DNA from: Actinomycetes bacterium
GTDB taxonomy: Bacteria; Actinomycetota; Acidimicrobiia; Acidimicrobiales; RAAP-2
Length of the DNA: 64,000 nt
Reading direction: 5' to 3'
NCBI GenBank assembly: GCA_021848365.1
Contig: JAJZUS010000001.1
Span: forward strand, 454,683-518,682
Below, piece by piece: positions 1 through 12,876 of this stretch. The notes beneath the pieces are model-generated. The model searched no databases, was not told the origin of the DNA, and was given only the letters and a program-made list of their open reading frames with translations. Position 1 is the first letter of the stretch. Each line of letters starts with the position of its first letter. The position numbers and the translations under genes are program-made.

Positions 1-3800
<3,800 letters not shown>

Positions 3801-3891
3801 GCCCTGGTCGAGGTGGACGGGCGTAAGAGGCCGCTAAGAATCGCCGACGCGCCGACAGGGTCTTTCGGGACAGGTGGAAGAATGGTTCGTC

Positions 3892-5154
3892 ATGGATAGC
3901 GCCCGTCCCGCCTATCGGCCCCCCACGGCGCCCCGCAGCCACCGACTCCCGGCCCGCGTCTACTGGCGTCGCCGCGCGCTCGCGCTGCTGGCGGCCGTCA
4001 CCGTCGTCGTCGTCGGCTACTTCGGCGCGACCCTGGCGATGGCCCTGCGCAACCCCTCCTACGGCGTCAGCTACATGGCCCGGGCCGCCGAGTGGGGTCG
4101 TCAGCACGGGCTGGGCACGGTCATCACCTGGATCGAGACCGAGTACTACAAGATCAACCCGGCGAAGGTCGGCGGCAAGCCGCCGGCGGGCAGCTTCGGT
4201 TCGGGCCCGACGGCCGTCGCCGTGCCGGCGAGCGGGCACCTGCCGGCCCCGCCGCCGATCCCGTCGCCGGCCGGGACGCCGCTGCCCGGCGAGGGCGTGT
4301 GGCACGTCGCCGGGCGCACGTCGAACGGCATCCCCACGATCTACGAGGCCTACGTCCGGCCCGACCCCATCCACACGAGCTACGTGGTGGGCGTCGCCTG
4401 GATGGACCCGACCCTCCTGAAGGCCCAGCTCTACTCGGGCTCCACGATCCCCGGCACCCAGATGCCCTGGATCTACACCGCGCCGATCACGACCCTGGCC
4501 AGTCGCACCCTGGTCGCCGCCTTCAACGCGGGCTTTCGCATGACCGACGCCGAGGGCGGCTACTACACCGAAGGCCACACGATCATCCCGCTGCGCAAGG
4601 GCGGGGCCTCGGTCGTCGTCTTCAAGGACGGGACGATGACCGTGGGCGCCTGGGGCACGCCGGGCTTCACGATGAACAACCAGATCGCCTCGGTCCGCCA
4701 GAACCTGGTGCTGCTGGTGAAGAACGGCAAGCCGGTCCCCGGCCTGAGCAGCGCGAACTCCCTGGCGTGGGGCAAGACCCTCGGGGGCACCTTCAACGTG
4801 TGGCGCTCCGGCCTCGGGGTCACGAAGGACGGAGCCCTCGTCTACGTCGGCGGCCCCGCGATGTCGATCAGCGACCTCGCCAACGTGCTGGCCCGGGCCG
4901 GCGTCGTGACGGGGATGCAGCTCGACATCAACACCGACTGGGTCCAGTACTCGACCTTCACCGGAGCGCCCAACGCGCCGGTCAACGGCAACAACGGGAC
5001 GAGCCTGCTCAGCTCGATGATCGGCCCCCCGGGCCGCTACTTCGCCAGTTGGTGGACGCGCGACTTCTACACCATGTCGCTGCGCCAGAAGGTGACGTCG
5101 ACCTCGCTGCCGCCGGTCACCTCGGGCACGTCATCCTCGTCCCCGAAGGGCTGA
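3892..5154 (+). CDS. Exported phosphodiester-glycosidase-like protein (NAGPA/DUF2233 family)
   Basis: A single membrane segment (about residues 28-52) follows a basic N-terminus, so the protein is probably anchored or secreted. A Pro/Gly-rich linker leads to a C-terminal domain with NAGFRMTDAEGGYY, GLGVTKDGALVYVGG and GMQLDINTDW. These are the conserved stretches of the NAGPA-like (DUF2233) family, related to N-acetylglucosamine-1-phosphodiester glycosidase. The substrate is unknown; a cell-wall glycan phosphodiester is a reasonable inference. I chose the ATG at 3892, which has AGGTGGAAG 11-14 nt upstream. A GTG at 3874 would add six residues but lies inside that Shine-Dalgarno sequence. The gene converges on dprE2 with a 1-nt gap. 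Confidence 0.82.
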   Translation: MDSARPAYRPPTAPRSHRLPARVYWRRRALALLAAVTVVVVGYFGATLAMALRNPSYGVSYMARAAEWGRQHGLGTVITWIETEYYKINPAKVGGKPPAGSFGSGPTAVAVPASGHLPAPPPIPSPAGTPLPGEGVWHVAGRTSNGIPTIYEAYVRPDPIHTSYVVGVAWMDPTLLKAQLYSGSTIPGTQMPWIYTAPITTLASRTLVAAFNAGFRMTDAEGGYYTEGHTIIPLRKGGASVVVFKDGTMTVGAWGTPGFTMNNQIASVRQNLVLLVKNGKPVPGLSSANSLAWGKTLGGTFNVWRSGLGVTKDGALVYVGGPAMSISDLANVLARAGVVTGMQLDINTDWVQYSTFTGAPNAPVNGNNGTSLLSSMIGPPGRYFASWWTRDFYTMSLRQKVTSTSLPPVTSGTSSSSPKG

Positions 5155-5155
5155 G

Positions 5156-5923
5156 CTAGCGGTCGGCGACCAGTCGCCAGACCCGCGCCGGCAGATGGCG
5201 CAGGACGAAGAAGACGTAGCGCAGGATCGGCGGGCTCCAGATGAACCGGGCCCCGCTCGCGAGCCCCGCCATCACCGTCTCGGCGACCTCGTTGACGCCG
5301 GTGGTGAAGGGGATCTCCGGCTCGCCGGTCGTCATCTTCGAGCGCACGAAGCCCGGGCGCAGGATCTGCAGGCTGACGCCGGTGCCCTCGAGGGAGTCGG
5401 CGAGGCCGACGCAGAGTCGGTCGAGGCCGGCCTTCGCGCCGGAGTAGAGGTAGGAGACGCGTCGCACGCGGATCGCCGCCACCGAGCTCATCACGAGGAT
5501 CCGGCCGTGTCCCTGGGCGACGAGGCGTCGACGCACCTCGGCGAGGGCCGCGACGGGCCAGGCGTAGTTGACGAGCGCCATCTCGGCGGCCCGGGCCGCG
5601 TCGTCCTCCCACTCGCGCTGGCGTCCGAGCAACCCCACCGCCACGATCACCAGGTCGACGGGACCGCCGGCCGCGTCGAAGGCGGCGCCGACGGCCCGAC
5701 CGGCGTCGGTGGGGTCGGTCGCGTCGAAGAGGACGGTGGTCGCCGTGGTCGCGCCGTAGTCGCGAGCCTCGGCCGCGGCCTCCTCGAGCCGACCGGCGTC
5801 GCGGCCGGCGAGCACGACCGTCTCGGTTCGCGCGGCGCAGAGCTTGCGCACGACGGCTCGGGCGATGTCCGAGCTCCCGCCGAGCACCACGAGGCTCTGG
5901 GGCTGTCCGAAAGCGTTCTCCAT
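5156..5923 (-). CDS. dprE2: Decaprenylphosphoryl-2-keto-beta-D-erythro-pentose reductase
   Basis: Short-chain dehydrogenase that, with DprE1, epimerises decaprenylphosphoryl-ribose to decaprenylphosphoryl-arabinose (DPA) by reducing the 2-keto intermediate with NADH. The glycine-rich nucleotide site GGSSDIA is at residues 15-21, the catalytic Ser is at 146/147, and Tyr160 and Lys164 form YSGAK. Stretches such as RVRR before the active-site Tyr, KAGLD and RPGFVRSKM follow mycobacterial DprE2 closely by memory alignment. The C-terminal RYVFFVLRHLP matches the DprE2-type hydrophobic tail. The gene starts 4 nt after dprE1 in the same operon. A general polysaccharide SDR is the alternative, but the neighbours argue for DprE2. 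Confidence 0.88.
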   Translation of the reverse strand: MENAFGQPQSLVVLGGSSDIARAVVRKLCAARTETVVLAGRDAGRLEEAAAEARDYGATTATTVLFDATDPTDAGRAVGAAFDAAGGPVDLVIVAVGLLGRQREWEDDAARAAEMALVNYAWPVAALAEVRRRLVAQGHGRILVMSSVAAIRVRRVSYLYSGAKAGLDRLCVGLADSLEGTGVSLQILRPGFVRSKMTTGEPEIPFTTGVNEVAETVMAGLASGARFIWSPPILRYVFFVLRHLPARVWRLVADR

Positions 5924-5927
5924 GGGC

Positions 5928-7256
5928 CTATCCCTCCCGCAGTCGAAGGCGTCGCGCCAGGTCGCTCACCAGGCGGCGCTCCGGGTCGATGGTATCGGCG
6001 AGGGCGGCGAACTCGGCGAGCCGCGGGTACATGACCCGGGCGAGCTCGGGCCGCAGGCGCGCGTCCTTCGCGAGGTAGACCCGGCCCCCGGCCTCGGCGA
6101 CCAACTCGTCCAGCTCGTCGAGGATGCCCGGCAGCGACGCGGGTCCGACCGGCAAGTCGAGGGCCAGCGTCCAGCCGGGCTGGGGGAAGGAGAGGGGGGC
6201 GGGGTCGGCCGGTCCGAAGCGCTTGAGCACGGCGAGGAAGCTCGGCACGCGGGCCCCCGCCAGGCGCTCGACGGCCGCCCGCACCACGCCGTCTCGCTCG
6301 TCGGGCACGACGAACTGGTACTGCACGAAGCCGCGCGGCCCGTAGAGGCGGTTCCAGTCGCGCACGCCGTCGAGCGGGTGGAAGAAGCGCCCGAGCGGCT
6401 GGGGCTCGCGCTCGCGGTGGCGCGGCGCCATCCGGAACCAGGCCTCGTTGAAGGCCGTGATCGACCAGGGGTTGAGCAGGCCCGGGGGCGCCGCGAAGGG
6501 CACGCCGAGCCGGGCCGGCCCGGGGGCGGCGAGGCGGGGGCGGTCGAGGTCCTCGGCGCGGGCGTGGTCGCCCCGGGTGAGGATCGCTCGGCCGAGGTGC
6601 CGGCCCCGGCTCATGCAGTCGACCCAGGCGACCGAGTAGCGGTAGCGGGCGTCGCCCTCGCGCATCGCCGCCATCACCGCGTCGAGGTCGTCGTAGCGGT
6701 CGGTGTCGACGAGGACCTGGTCGGTCTCGATGGACGTGAGGGTGAGCTCGACCTCGGTCGCCACCCCGGTGAGGCCCATGGCGCCGGCCGTGGCCCAGAA
6801 GAGGGAGGGGTCCCGGTCGGGGCCCACGGTGCACACGCCGGTCGGGGTGACCAGGCGCACCGAGCGGACGTGGCTCGCGAAGGATCCCTCGACGTGGTGG
6901 TTCTTGCCGTGGACGTCGGCGGCGAGGGCCCCGCCGATCGTCACCTGGCGGGTGCCCGGGGTGACCGGGACGAACCAGCCCTCGGGGATCGACCGCGCGA
7001 GCAGGTCGTCGATGGAGACCCCGGCGCCGAGGCGCACGACACCGTCGGGGCCGATGTCGCCGACCTGGTCGAGTCCCCGGTTGTCGAGGACGAGCCCGCC
7101 GCCGGACTGGGCGGCGTCGCCGTAGCTGCGCCCGAGCCCGCGGGCGATGACGGACCGTCCCGTGGCGAAGGCCGCGAGCACCTGCTCCTCGGTCGCGACG
7201 GTGAGGACCTCGGCGTGGCTCGGCGCGGTCCGGCCCCAGCCGGCGAGGGCCCTCAC
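5928..7256 (-). CDS. dprE1: Decaprenylphosphoryl-beta-D-ribose 2'-oxidase (FAD-dependent)
   Basis: Vanillyl-alcohol-oxidase-type flavoenzyme that oxidises the ribose 2'-OH of decaprenylphosphoryl-ribose. Visible features: LTGWGRTAPS-like start (AGWGRTAPS), FAD-site RGLGRSYGDAAQSGGG near residue 39, PGTRQVTIGGA near 100, HGKNHH at 116-121, and the C-terminal AKDAR lysine. The frame stays open upstream into ubiA. The real start is the GTG at 7256, overlapping the ubiA stop (GTGA), and it places the family's N-terminus correctly. The length is 442 aa. The residue aligning with Cys387 of the mycobacterial enzyme, the covalent target of benzothiazinones, is Ala365 (GWTLALDLP versus GWNICVDFP), so natural insensitivity is predicted. 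Confidence 0.93.
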   Translation of the reverse strand: MRALAGWGRTAPSHAEVLTVATEEQVLAAFATGRSVIARGLGRSYGDAAQSGGGLVLDNRGLDQVGDIGPDGVVRLGAGVSIDDLLARSIPEGWFVPVTPGTRQVTIGGALAADVHGKNHHVEGSFASHVRSVRLVTPTGVCTVGPDRDPSLFWATAGAMGLTGVATEVELTLTSIETDQVLVDTDRYDDLDAVMAAMREGDARYRYSVAWVDCMSRGRHLGRAILTRGDHARAEDLDRPRLAAPGPARLGVPFAAPPGLLNPWSITAFNEAWFRMAPRHREREPQPLGRFFHPLDGVRDWNRLYGPRGFVQYQFVVPDERDGVVRAAVERLAGARVPSFLAVLKRFGPADPAPLSFPQPGWTLALDLPVGPASLPGILDELDELVAEAGGRVYLAKDARLRPELARVMYPRLAEFAALADTIDPERRLVSDLARRLRLREG

Positions 7257-8158
7257 CGGTAGATCCCGACGTAGAGGAGCGCGGCCCAGAGCAGGCCGAG
7301 GGACTGGACGACCCGGTTGCGGTAGAGGAGGTCCTCGGGTGCCTGGCCCTGGGTCGTCTCGGCGGCCCGCATCACGTAGAGGATCGCGAGCACCACGGGG
7401 ACGATCGAGAGCCGGATCGGGACGATGTGGTGGCGCAGCGTGGAGAGCCCGCCGGGGGTCGTCTCGAAGGCCCACAGGAGGTACGTCGTCACCACGACGG
7501 TCGCCGACATGGTGAGGGCGGAGTGGAGGAAGTCGGGACTGTACTCGGCGAGGACCTTGCGGGTCGCCCCCGTGCCCACGTGGGCCAGCTCGCTCGAGCG
7601 CTTGCCCACCACGAGGAAGAGGGCCCCGAAGCTGATGACCGCGAGGAACCAGATGGAGACCCCGATGTGGCTGGCGACGGCGCCGGCGTAGGCGCGTAGG
7701 AAGAAGCCGCTCGCGACGGCGGCGAGCTCGAGGACCGGGACCTCCTTCAGTCCGAAGTTGTAGGCGAGGTGGATCGCCACGTAGAGGGCGAGGACGAGGT
7801 AGAGGCCCTCGGGCTGCCAGAGGGCGAGGGGCAGCGTGAAGGCGACGACCAACAGGACGACGGCGGCCGCGATGGCGGCCGCGGGGGAGAGCTGGCCGGC
7901 GGCGATGGCCCGGTAGCGCTTGGTGGGGTGGACCCGGTCGGCCGCCGCGTCGCGGACGTCGTTGATGAGGTAGATGGCCGAGGCCACGGCGCAGAAGCAG
8001 AGGAAGGCGGCCCCGGTGTGGCGCACCACGTCGGCGTCGGTCGCCATGCCGGCCGCCACCGGGGCGACCACGATGAGCCCGTTCTTCAGCCACTGGACGG
8101 GTCGCAGGGCCGAGGCCAGCGCCCGCACCGGTCCGCGGGTCACGGGGGCGTCGGCCAT
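7253..8158 (-). CDS. ubiA: Decaprenyl-phosphate phosphoribosyltransferase (UbiA superfamily)
   Basis: Polytopic UbiA-fold prenyltransferase. In the DPA pathway it joins PRPP to decaprenyl phosphate (Rv3806c type). The magnesium/diphosphate site NDVRDAAAD begins at Asn66 and is followed by RVHPTKRYR. About eight to nine hydrophobic segments span the protein, and [11 protein letters not shown] and FFLRAYAGA fit this subgroup. I chose ATG 8158 over the longer frame because AAGGGGA lies just upstream. The length is 301 aa. It is first in a three-gene minus-strand operon with dprE1 and dprE2 (4-nt overlap), and the neighbours support this role over quinone or haem prenyltransferases. It diverges from the B12-binding gene at 8245. 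Confidence 0.9.
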   Translation of the reverse strand: MADAPVTRGPVRALASALRPVQWLKNGLIVVAPVAAGMATDADVVRHTGAAFLCFCAVASAIYLINDVRDAAADRVHPTKRYRAIAAGQLSPAAAIAAAVVLLVVAFTLPLALWQPEGLYLVLALYVAIHLAYNFGLKEVPVLELAAVASGFFLRAYAGAVASHIGVSIWFLAVISFGALFLVVGKRSSELAHVGTGATRKVLAEYSPDFLHSALTMSATVVVTTYLLWAFETTPGGLSTLRHHIVPIRLSIVPVVLAILYVMRAAETTQGQAPEDLLYRNRVVQSLGLLWAALLYVGIYR

Positions 8159-8244
8159 TCCCCTTACGCTACCCCCCGCCACGGCGCGCACTCGGGGCGC
8201 CTCGTCGGGGAGCCCTCGCCCCCGCGCTCTATGCTGAAGGACCG

Positions 8245-8661
8245 ATGCAGCGTACCTACCGTGTCGTCGTGGCCAAGCCCGGCCTCGACGGTCACGATCG
8301 CGGCGCCAAGGTCATCGCGCGAGCGTTGCGCGACGCGGGCTTCGAGGTCGTCTACACGGGACTGCACCAGACGCCCGAGCAGGTGGTCCAGGCGGTCGTC
8401 CAGGAGGACGCCGACGCCCTGGGGCTGTCCCTGCTCTCGGGCGCCCACCTCGTGCTCGTGCCGCGGGTCGTCGACCTGCTGCGCGCGGCCGGTCGGGAGG
8501 ACGTCGTCGTCGTGGTCGGGGGCATCATCCCCGAGGCCGACGTGGCGCCGCTCGAGGCGGCCGGGGTGGCGCGGGTCTTCACCCCGGGATCGTCCCTCGA
8601 GGCGATCGGGACGTGGCTGGAGGAGACCCTCGACGCGCGCGATCGCGCGACGTCGGGCTGA
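8245..8661 (+). CDS. Stand-alone cobalamin-binding subunit of an acyl-CoA mutase (IcmB/MutB C-terminal type)
   Basis: The 138-aa protein is just a B12-binding Rossmann-like domain. It has the base-off/His-on signature DGHDRG (Asp15, His17, Gly20), a SLLSGAH segment and a GGIIPEAD segment. This matches the small subunit of isobutyryl-CoA mutase or the C-terminal domain of methylmalonyl-CoA mutase, which binds adenosylcobalamin but needs a separate substrate-binding large subunit. No such subunit is in the window. The gene lies 20 nt upstream of sucC; methylmalonyl-CoA mutase yields succinyl-CoA, the substrate or product of SucCD, so the placement makes metabolic sense. Which mutase it serves cannot be settled here. 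Confidence 0.88.
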   Translation: MQRTYRVVVAKPGLDGHDRGAKVIARALRDAGFEVVYTGLHQTPEQVVQAVVQEDADALGLSLLSGAHLVLVPRVVDLLRAAGREDVVVVVGGIIPEADVAPLEAAGVARVFTPGSSLEAIGTWLEETLDARDRATSG

Positions 8662-8681
8662 TCACAACAAGAAGGCGGGAC

Positions 8682-9824
8682 ATGGATCTCTTCGAGTACC
8701 AGGGGAAGCAGTACTTCGCGCGCTACGGGATCGCCGTGTCGCCGGGCGGGGTCGCCGACACCGTGGAGGAGGCCGTGGCGGTCGCCGAGCGCGTGGGCTA
8801 CCCCGTCGTCGTGAAGGCCCAGGTGAAGGTGGGCGGCCGCGGGAAGGCCGGCGGCGTCAAGCTGGCCGACAACGTCGACGAGGTCCGCACCCACGCGGGC
8901 AACATCCTCGGACTCGACATCAAGGGCCACGTCGTGCGCCGGCTCTGGGTCGAGCACGCCACCGACATCGCCGAGGAGTACTACGCCTCGTTCACCCTGG
9001 ACCGGCCCAACAAGGTCCACCTGGGGATGCTCTCGGCCCAGGGCGGCGTCGAGATCGAGGTCGTGGCGGCGGAGAACCCCGACGCCATCGCGATGCTCTC
9101 GATCGACCCGCGCCTCGGACTCGACCTCGAGACGGCCCGTCGCTGGGTCGCCGAGGCCGGACTCACCATGGCCGCGCGCGAGCAGGCCGCCGAGCTCCTC
9201 GTCCACCTCTACCGCTGCTACGAGGACGGCGACTGCGACCTCGCCGAGGTCAACCCGCTGGTCCTCACGCCGGACGGCCGGGTCCACGCGCTCGACGCCA
9301 AGGTGAGCCTCGACGAGAACGCCTCGTTCCGCCACCCCGAGTGGGACGAGTACCGCGCGACTGAGACCGAGGACCCGCGCGAGAAGATGGCGAAGGAGAA
9401 GGGCCTCAACTACATCGGCCTCGACGGGACCGTCGGCATCATCGCCAACGGCGCCGGCCTCGCCATGTCGACCCTCGACGTGGTGAACCAGGTCGGCGGC
9501 ACCGCGGCGAACTTCCTCGACATCGGCGGCGGTGCCAACGCCGACGTGATGGCCGCGGCCCTCGAGGTGATCAACGCCGACCCCAAGGTGCGAGCGATCT
9601 TCGTCAACATCTTCGGCGGGATCACCCGCGTCGACGAGGTCGCGAAGGGCGTCCTCGAGGCGCTCTCGCGCGTCGAGATCGCCTCGCCGATCGTCCTGCG
9701 CCTCGACGGCACCAACGCCACCGAGGGCCGCGCGATCCTCGCGCCGCACCTCAACGACCGACTGATGACCGAGCCCACCATGCTGGACGCCGCCCGCCGG
9801 GCGGTCGCGCTGGCGAACGCCTGA
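8682..9824 (+). CDS. sucC: Succinate-CoA ligase, beta subunit
   Basis: ADP/GDP-forming succinyl-CoA synthetase beta chain of the TCA cycle. The ATP-grasp domain begins MDLFEYQGKQ, with VKAQVKVGGRGKAGG for nucleotide binding near residue 45 and AEVNPL near 190. The C-terminal CoA-ligase domain contains GLDGTVGIIANGAGLAMSTLD and VNIFGGITRVDEVA. I chose the ATG at 8682 because it gives the invariant family N-terminus and has GAAGGCGGGA upstream; the open frame extends further 5' but is non-homologous. The length of 380 aa is normal. It is coupled to sucD by an 8-nt gap. Confidence 0.97.
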   Translation: MDLFEYQGKQYFARYGIAVSPGGVADTVEEAVAVAERVGYPVVVKAQVKVGGRGKAGGVKLADNVDEVRTHAGNILGLDIKGHVVRRLWVEHATDIAEEYYASFTLDRPNKVHLGMLSAQGGVEIEVVAAENPDAIAMLSIDPRLGLDLETARRWVAEAGLTMAAREQAAELLVHLYRCYEDGDCDLAEVNPLVLTPDGRVHALDAKVSLDENASFRHPEWDEYRATETEDPREKMAKEKGLNYIGLDGTVGIIANGAGLAMSTLDVVNQVGGTAANFLDIGGGANADVMAAALEVINADPKVRAIFVNIFGGITRVDEVAKGVLEALSRVEIASPIVLRLDGTNATEGRAILAPHLNDRLMTEPTMLDAARRAVALANA

Positions 9825-9832
9825 GGAACACC

Positions 9833-10723
9833 ATGAGCATCTTCGTAGACGAGAACACCAAAGTCATCGTCCAGGGCCTCACCGGCGGCCAGGGACGCTT
9901 CCACGGCCTACGCAACCGCGACTACGGCACCCGGGTCGTCGCGGGCGTGACCCCGGGCAAGGGCGGCACCGACGTGGACGGCATCCCCGTCTACGACACC
10001 GTCGGCGAGGCCGTCGCGGTGACCGGGGCCACGGCCTCCTTCATCGTGGTGCCCCCGCGCTTCGCCGCCGACGCCATCATCGAGGCGGCCCAGGGCGGCA
10101 TCACCTTCATCGTGTGCATCACCGAGGGCATCCCGGCCCACGACGAGGCCCGCACCTACAACCGCCTGGTGGCGGAGTTCCCGGGGGTGCGCCTCCTCGG
10201 GCCGAACTGCCCGGGCATCATCAGCCCCGGCAAGTGCAACATCGGCATCACCTCGGGCGACATCGCCCTGCCCGGTGGGCCGGTGGGCATCGTGTCGCGC
10301 TCGGGGACCCTCACCTACCAGGCCCTCCACGAGCTGAGCCAGCAGGGCATCGGCCAGACGACCTGCGTGGGCATCGGGGGCGACCCGGTCCCGGGCACCA
10401 ACTTCATCGACTGCCTGGCCGCCTTCGAGGCCGATCCCGAGACCCGCGCGGTCATGATGATCGGCGAGATCGGGGGCTCGGAGGAGGAGCGGGCGGCCGA
10501 GTGGATCAAGGCCCACATGACCAAGCCGGTCGTCGCCTACATCGCGGGCGTGACCGCGCCGGCCGGTCGCAAGATGGGCCACGCCGGGGCGATCATCTCC
10601 GGCTCGAAGGGCACGGCCCAGGCGAAGATGGCCGCCCTCGCCGAGGCCGGCGTCCACGTCTGCCAGAACCCGACCGAGGCCGGCGAGAAGATGGTCGAGA
10701 TCGTCCGGACGCTCGCCGGTTGA
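9833..10723 (+). CDS. sucD: Succinate-CoA ligase, alpha subunit
   Basis: Forms the alpha2beta2 or alpha-beta enzyme with SucC and carries the phosphohistidine intermediate. The CoA-binding Rossmann domain starts with [15 protein letters not shown]. The active-site His250 is in [22 protein letters not shown] and GIGGDPVPG are the usual conserved loops. The length of 296 aa is normal. GAGGAA sits 5 nt upstream of the ATG. The stop overlaps the TTG start of purN (TTGA). Confidence 0.97.
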   Translation: MSIFVDENTKVIVQGLTGGQGRFHGLRNRDYGTRVVAGVTPGKGGTDVDGIPVYDTVGEAVAVTGATASFIVVPPRFAADAIIEAAQGGITFIVCITEGIPAHDEARTYNRLVAEFPGVRLLGPNCPGIISPGKCNIGITSGDIALPGGPVGIVSRSGTLTYQALHELSQQGIGQTTCVGIGGDPVPGTNFIDCLAAFEADPETRAVMMIGEIGGSEEERAAEWIKAHMTKPVVAYIAGVTAPAGRKMGHAGAIISGSKGTAQAKMAALAEAGVHVCQNPTEAGEKMVEIVRTLAG

Positions 10724-11328
10724 GCGTCCGGCTCGCCGTGCTGGTGTCCGGCTCGGGCACCATCCTCGAGGCGATGGTCGAGGCCGATCTCGAGGTCGCC
10801 CTGGTGGCGGCCGACCGGTCCTGCCGCGGCCTGGAGGTCGCGGCGCGGTCGGGGATCCCGACCCGCCTCGTCGACCGCGCCGACTTCGGGGGCTTCGGCC
10901 CCGGCTTCGACCGCGCGGCCTACAGCGCGGCCCTCGCCGCCGCGCTCGGGGAGTCGGGGATCGACCTCGTGGCGATGGCCGGCTTCGGCACGGTGCTCGC
11001 CGCGCCCTTCCACGCCGCCTTCCCCGGACGGGTGCTCAACACGCACCCGAGCCTCCTACCGGAGTTCCGCGGCTGGCACGCGGTGTCGGCCGCCCTCGCC
11101 GCCGGGGTGCGCGAGACCGGCTGCACGGTCCACGTGGCGACCGAGGCCCTCGACGACGGGCCCATCCTCGCCCAGGCCCGGGTGCCGGTCGAGCCCGAGG
11201 ACACCGAGGACGTCCTGCACGAGCGGATCAAGGCCGTCGAGCGAGTCCTCTACCCCCGGGTCGTGGCTAGGGTGATGGCGGCCGTCGCCCGTGGAGGGGC
11301 GCCGGCCGACGTGGCGGGAGAGGTCTGA
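10720..11328 (+). CDS. purN: Phosphoribosylglycinamide formyltransferase
   Basis: Transfers a formyl group from 10-formyl-THF to GAR, the third step of purine synthesis. The phosphate/substrate loop VLVSGSGT is near residue 7. Active-site Asn107 and His109 lie in NTHPSLLPEFRG, and Asp145 is in LDDGPI. The length of 202 aa is normal. The proposed TTG at 10720 shares bases with the sucD stop; a GTG at 10738 would cut into the GSG loop, so TTG is preferred. The gene overlaps purH by 1 nt (TGATG), fitting coupled purine synthesis. Confidence 0.94.
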   Translation: MSVRLAVLVSGSGTILEAMVEADLEVALVAADRSCRGLEVAARSGIPTRLVDRADFGGFGPGFDRAAYSAALAAALGESGIDLVAMAGFGTVLAAPFHAAFPGRVLNTHPSLLPEFRGWHAVSAALAAGVRETGCTVHVATEALDDGPILAQARVPVEPEDTEDVLHERIKAVERVLYPRVVARVMAAVARGGAPADVAGEV

Positions 11329-12869
11329 TGCGCGCGCTGCTGAGCGTCTGGGACAAGACGGGACTCGAGGAGCTGGCCCGCGGGCTCGCGGGGCTCGGCG
11401 TCGATCTCGTCGCCTCGGGTGGTACCGCGAGCGCGCTCGCGGCGGCCGGGATCGCGCACCGTGACGTCGCCGAGGTGACGGGATTCCCCGAGATGCTCGA
11501 CGGCCGCGTGAAGACGCTGCACCCGGCGATCCACGGAGCGATCCTCGCGGACCGCTCCCGACCCGAGCACCTCGCGACCCTCGCCGAGCACGGGATCATC
11601 CCTATCGACCTCGTCGTCTGCAACCTCTACCCCTTCCGCTCGAACCCCTCGATCGAGCTCATCGACGTGGGCGGCCCCACCATGGTGCGGGCCGCGGCGA
11701 AGAACCACGCCCACGTGGGCGTCCTCACGAGCCCGACCCAGTACGGGGAGGTCCTCGCCGAGCTCGCGGCGTCGGGGTCGCTCAGCGACGCGACGCGCCA
11801 CCGCCTGGCCCGCGCGGCCTTCGCCCACACGGCCGCCTACGACGCCGAGATCGTCGCCTGGCTCGACGGCGGGGGCGTGCTCGGGCCCACCCCCGACGAG
11901 GCCGAGCGAGAGCTCCCCCCGACGATCCACCTCACCCTCGAGCGGGCCGAGGTGACCCGCTACGGCGAGAACCCCCACCAGGTCGGTGCGCGCTACCGGG
12001 TCGCGGGGACCCACCCGTGGTGGGACGGCGTCACCCAGCACGCGGGGACCGCCCTCTCCTACCTCAACCTCTTCGACGCCGACGCCGCCTGGCGGCTCGT
12101 CCACGAGATGGCGAGCGACGCCCCCGACCGGGCGAGCGTCGCCATCATCAAGCACGCGAACGCCGCGGGGGCCGCCTACGGCGACGACCTCGGCGCCGCC
12201 TACGACGCGGCCCTCGCCGCCGACCCCCTCTCCGCCTTCGGGGGCGTCGTCGCCCTCGCGGGCGACGTCGACGACGACCTCGCGGCCCGGGTCGCGGCCG
12301 GCCCCCAGGCCGACGTGATCATCGCTCGCTCCTTCAGCCCCGGCGCGACCGAGACGCTGCGGGCCCGCCGCAAGGCCACCCGCCTGCTCGCCGCCCCGGC
12401 TCCCGAGCCCCTCGGACGCGCGATCCGCACCGTCGGCGACACCGCGCTGGTCCAGTCGCCCGACGAGCTGCTCGCCGACCCGGCCGGGTGGTCGCGGGCG
12501 ACGACCCGGACGCCGAGCGCGTCGGAGATGCGGGACCTCATCCTCGCCTGGCGCGTCTGCGCCCGCACGACCTCGAACGCCATCGTCGTGGTGAGGGACG
12601 GGGTCACCGTGGGAGTCGGCGCGGGCCAGCAGTCCCGCGTGGTCGCCGCGCGCATCGCCCTCGACAAGGCCGGTGAGCGAGCCCGCGGGGCCGCCGCCGC
12701 CTCCGACGCCTTCTTCCCCTTCGCCGACGGGCTCGAGAGCCTGGCGAGCGCCGGGGTCAGCGCCGTCGCCCAGCCCGGCGGCTCGGTCCGCGACGCCGAG
12801 GTCGTGGCCGCCGCCGAGGCGGCCGGGATCGCCATGGTGATGACCGGCGAGCGCCACTTCCGACACTAG
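11328..12869 (+). CDS. purH: Bifunctional AICAR formyltransferase / IMP cyclohydrolase
   Basis: Catalyses the last two steps of IMP synthesis. The N-terminal MGS-like cyclohydrolase domain (residues 1-190) contains SVWDKTGLEELA, ASGGTA, GRVKTLHPAIHG and VCNLYPF. The C-terminal transformylase contains the catalytic Lys-His pair in KHANAAGAAYGDD and the DPLSAFGGVVA stretch, and ends TGERHFRH. The KHAN motif is followed by AAGAA rather than the PCG of many bacterial enzymes; the eukaryotic enzyme also has AGAA here, so activity should be retained. The length is 513 aa. It is translationally coupled to purN. Confidence 0.97.
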   Translation: MRALLSVWDKTGLEELARGLAGLGVDLVASGGTASALAAAGIAHRDVAEVTGFPEMLDGRVKTLHPAIHGAILADRSRPEHLATLAEHGIIPIDLVVCNLYPFRSNPSIELIDVGGPTMVRAAAKNHAHVGVLTSPTQYGEVLAELAASGSLSDATRHRLARAAFAHTAAYDAEIVAWLDGGGVLGPTPDEAERELPPTIHLTLERAEVTRYGENPHQVGARYRVAGTHPWWDGVTQHAGTALSYLNLFDADAAWRLVHEMASDAPDRASVAIIKHANAAGAAYGDDLGAAYDAALAADPLSAFGGVVALAGDVDDDLAARVAAGPQADVIIARSFSPGATETLRARRKATRLLAAPAPEPLGRAIRTVGDTALVQSPDELLADPAGWSRATTRTPSASEMRDLILAWRVCARTTSNAIVVVRDGVTVGVGAGQQSRVVAARIALDKAGERARGAAAASDAFFPFADGLESLASAGVSAVAQPGGSVRDAEVVAAAEAAGIAMVMTGERHFRH

Positions 12870-12876
12870 GAGAGCC

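Noticed and set aside
5928..8093. A single 721-aa minus-strand protein
   Set aside because: Only the part from 7256 down is DprE1. The upstream part is the shadow of ubiA and has no homology-like pattern; a GTG start overlapping the ubiA stop explains the boundary.
11328..12869. PurH as catalytically altered because KHAN is followed by AAGAA instead of PCG
   Set aside because: The Lys-His pair is intact and the eukaryotic enzyme has a similar AGAA sequence, so loss of activity is not supported.
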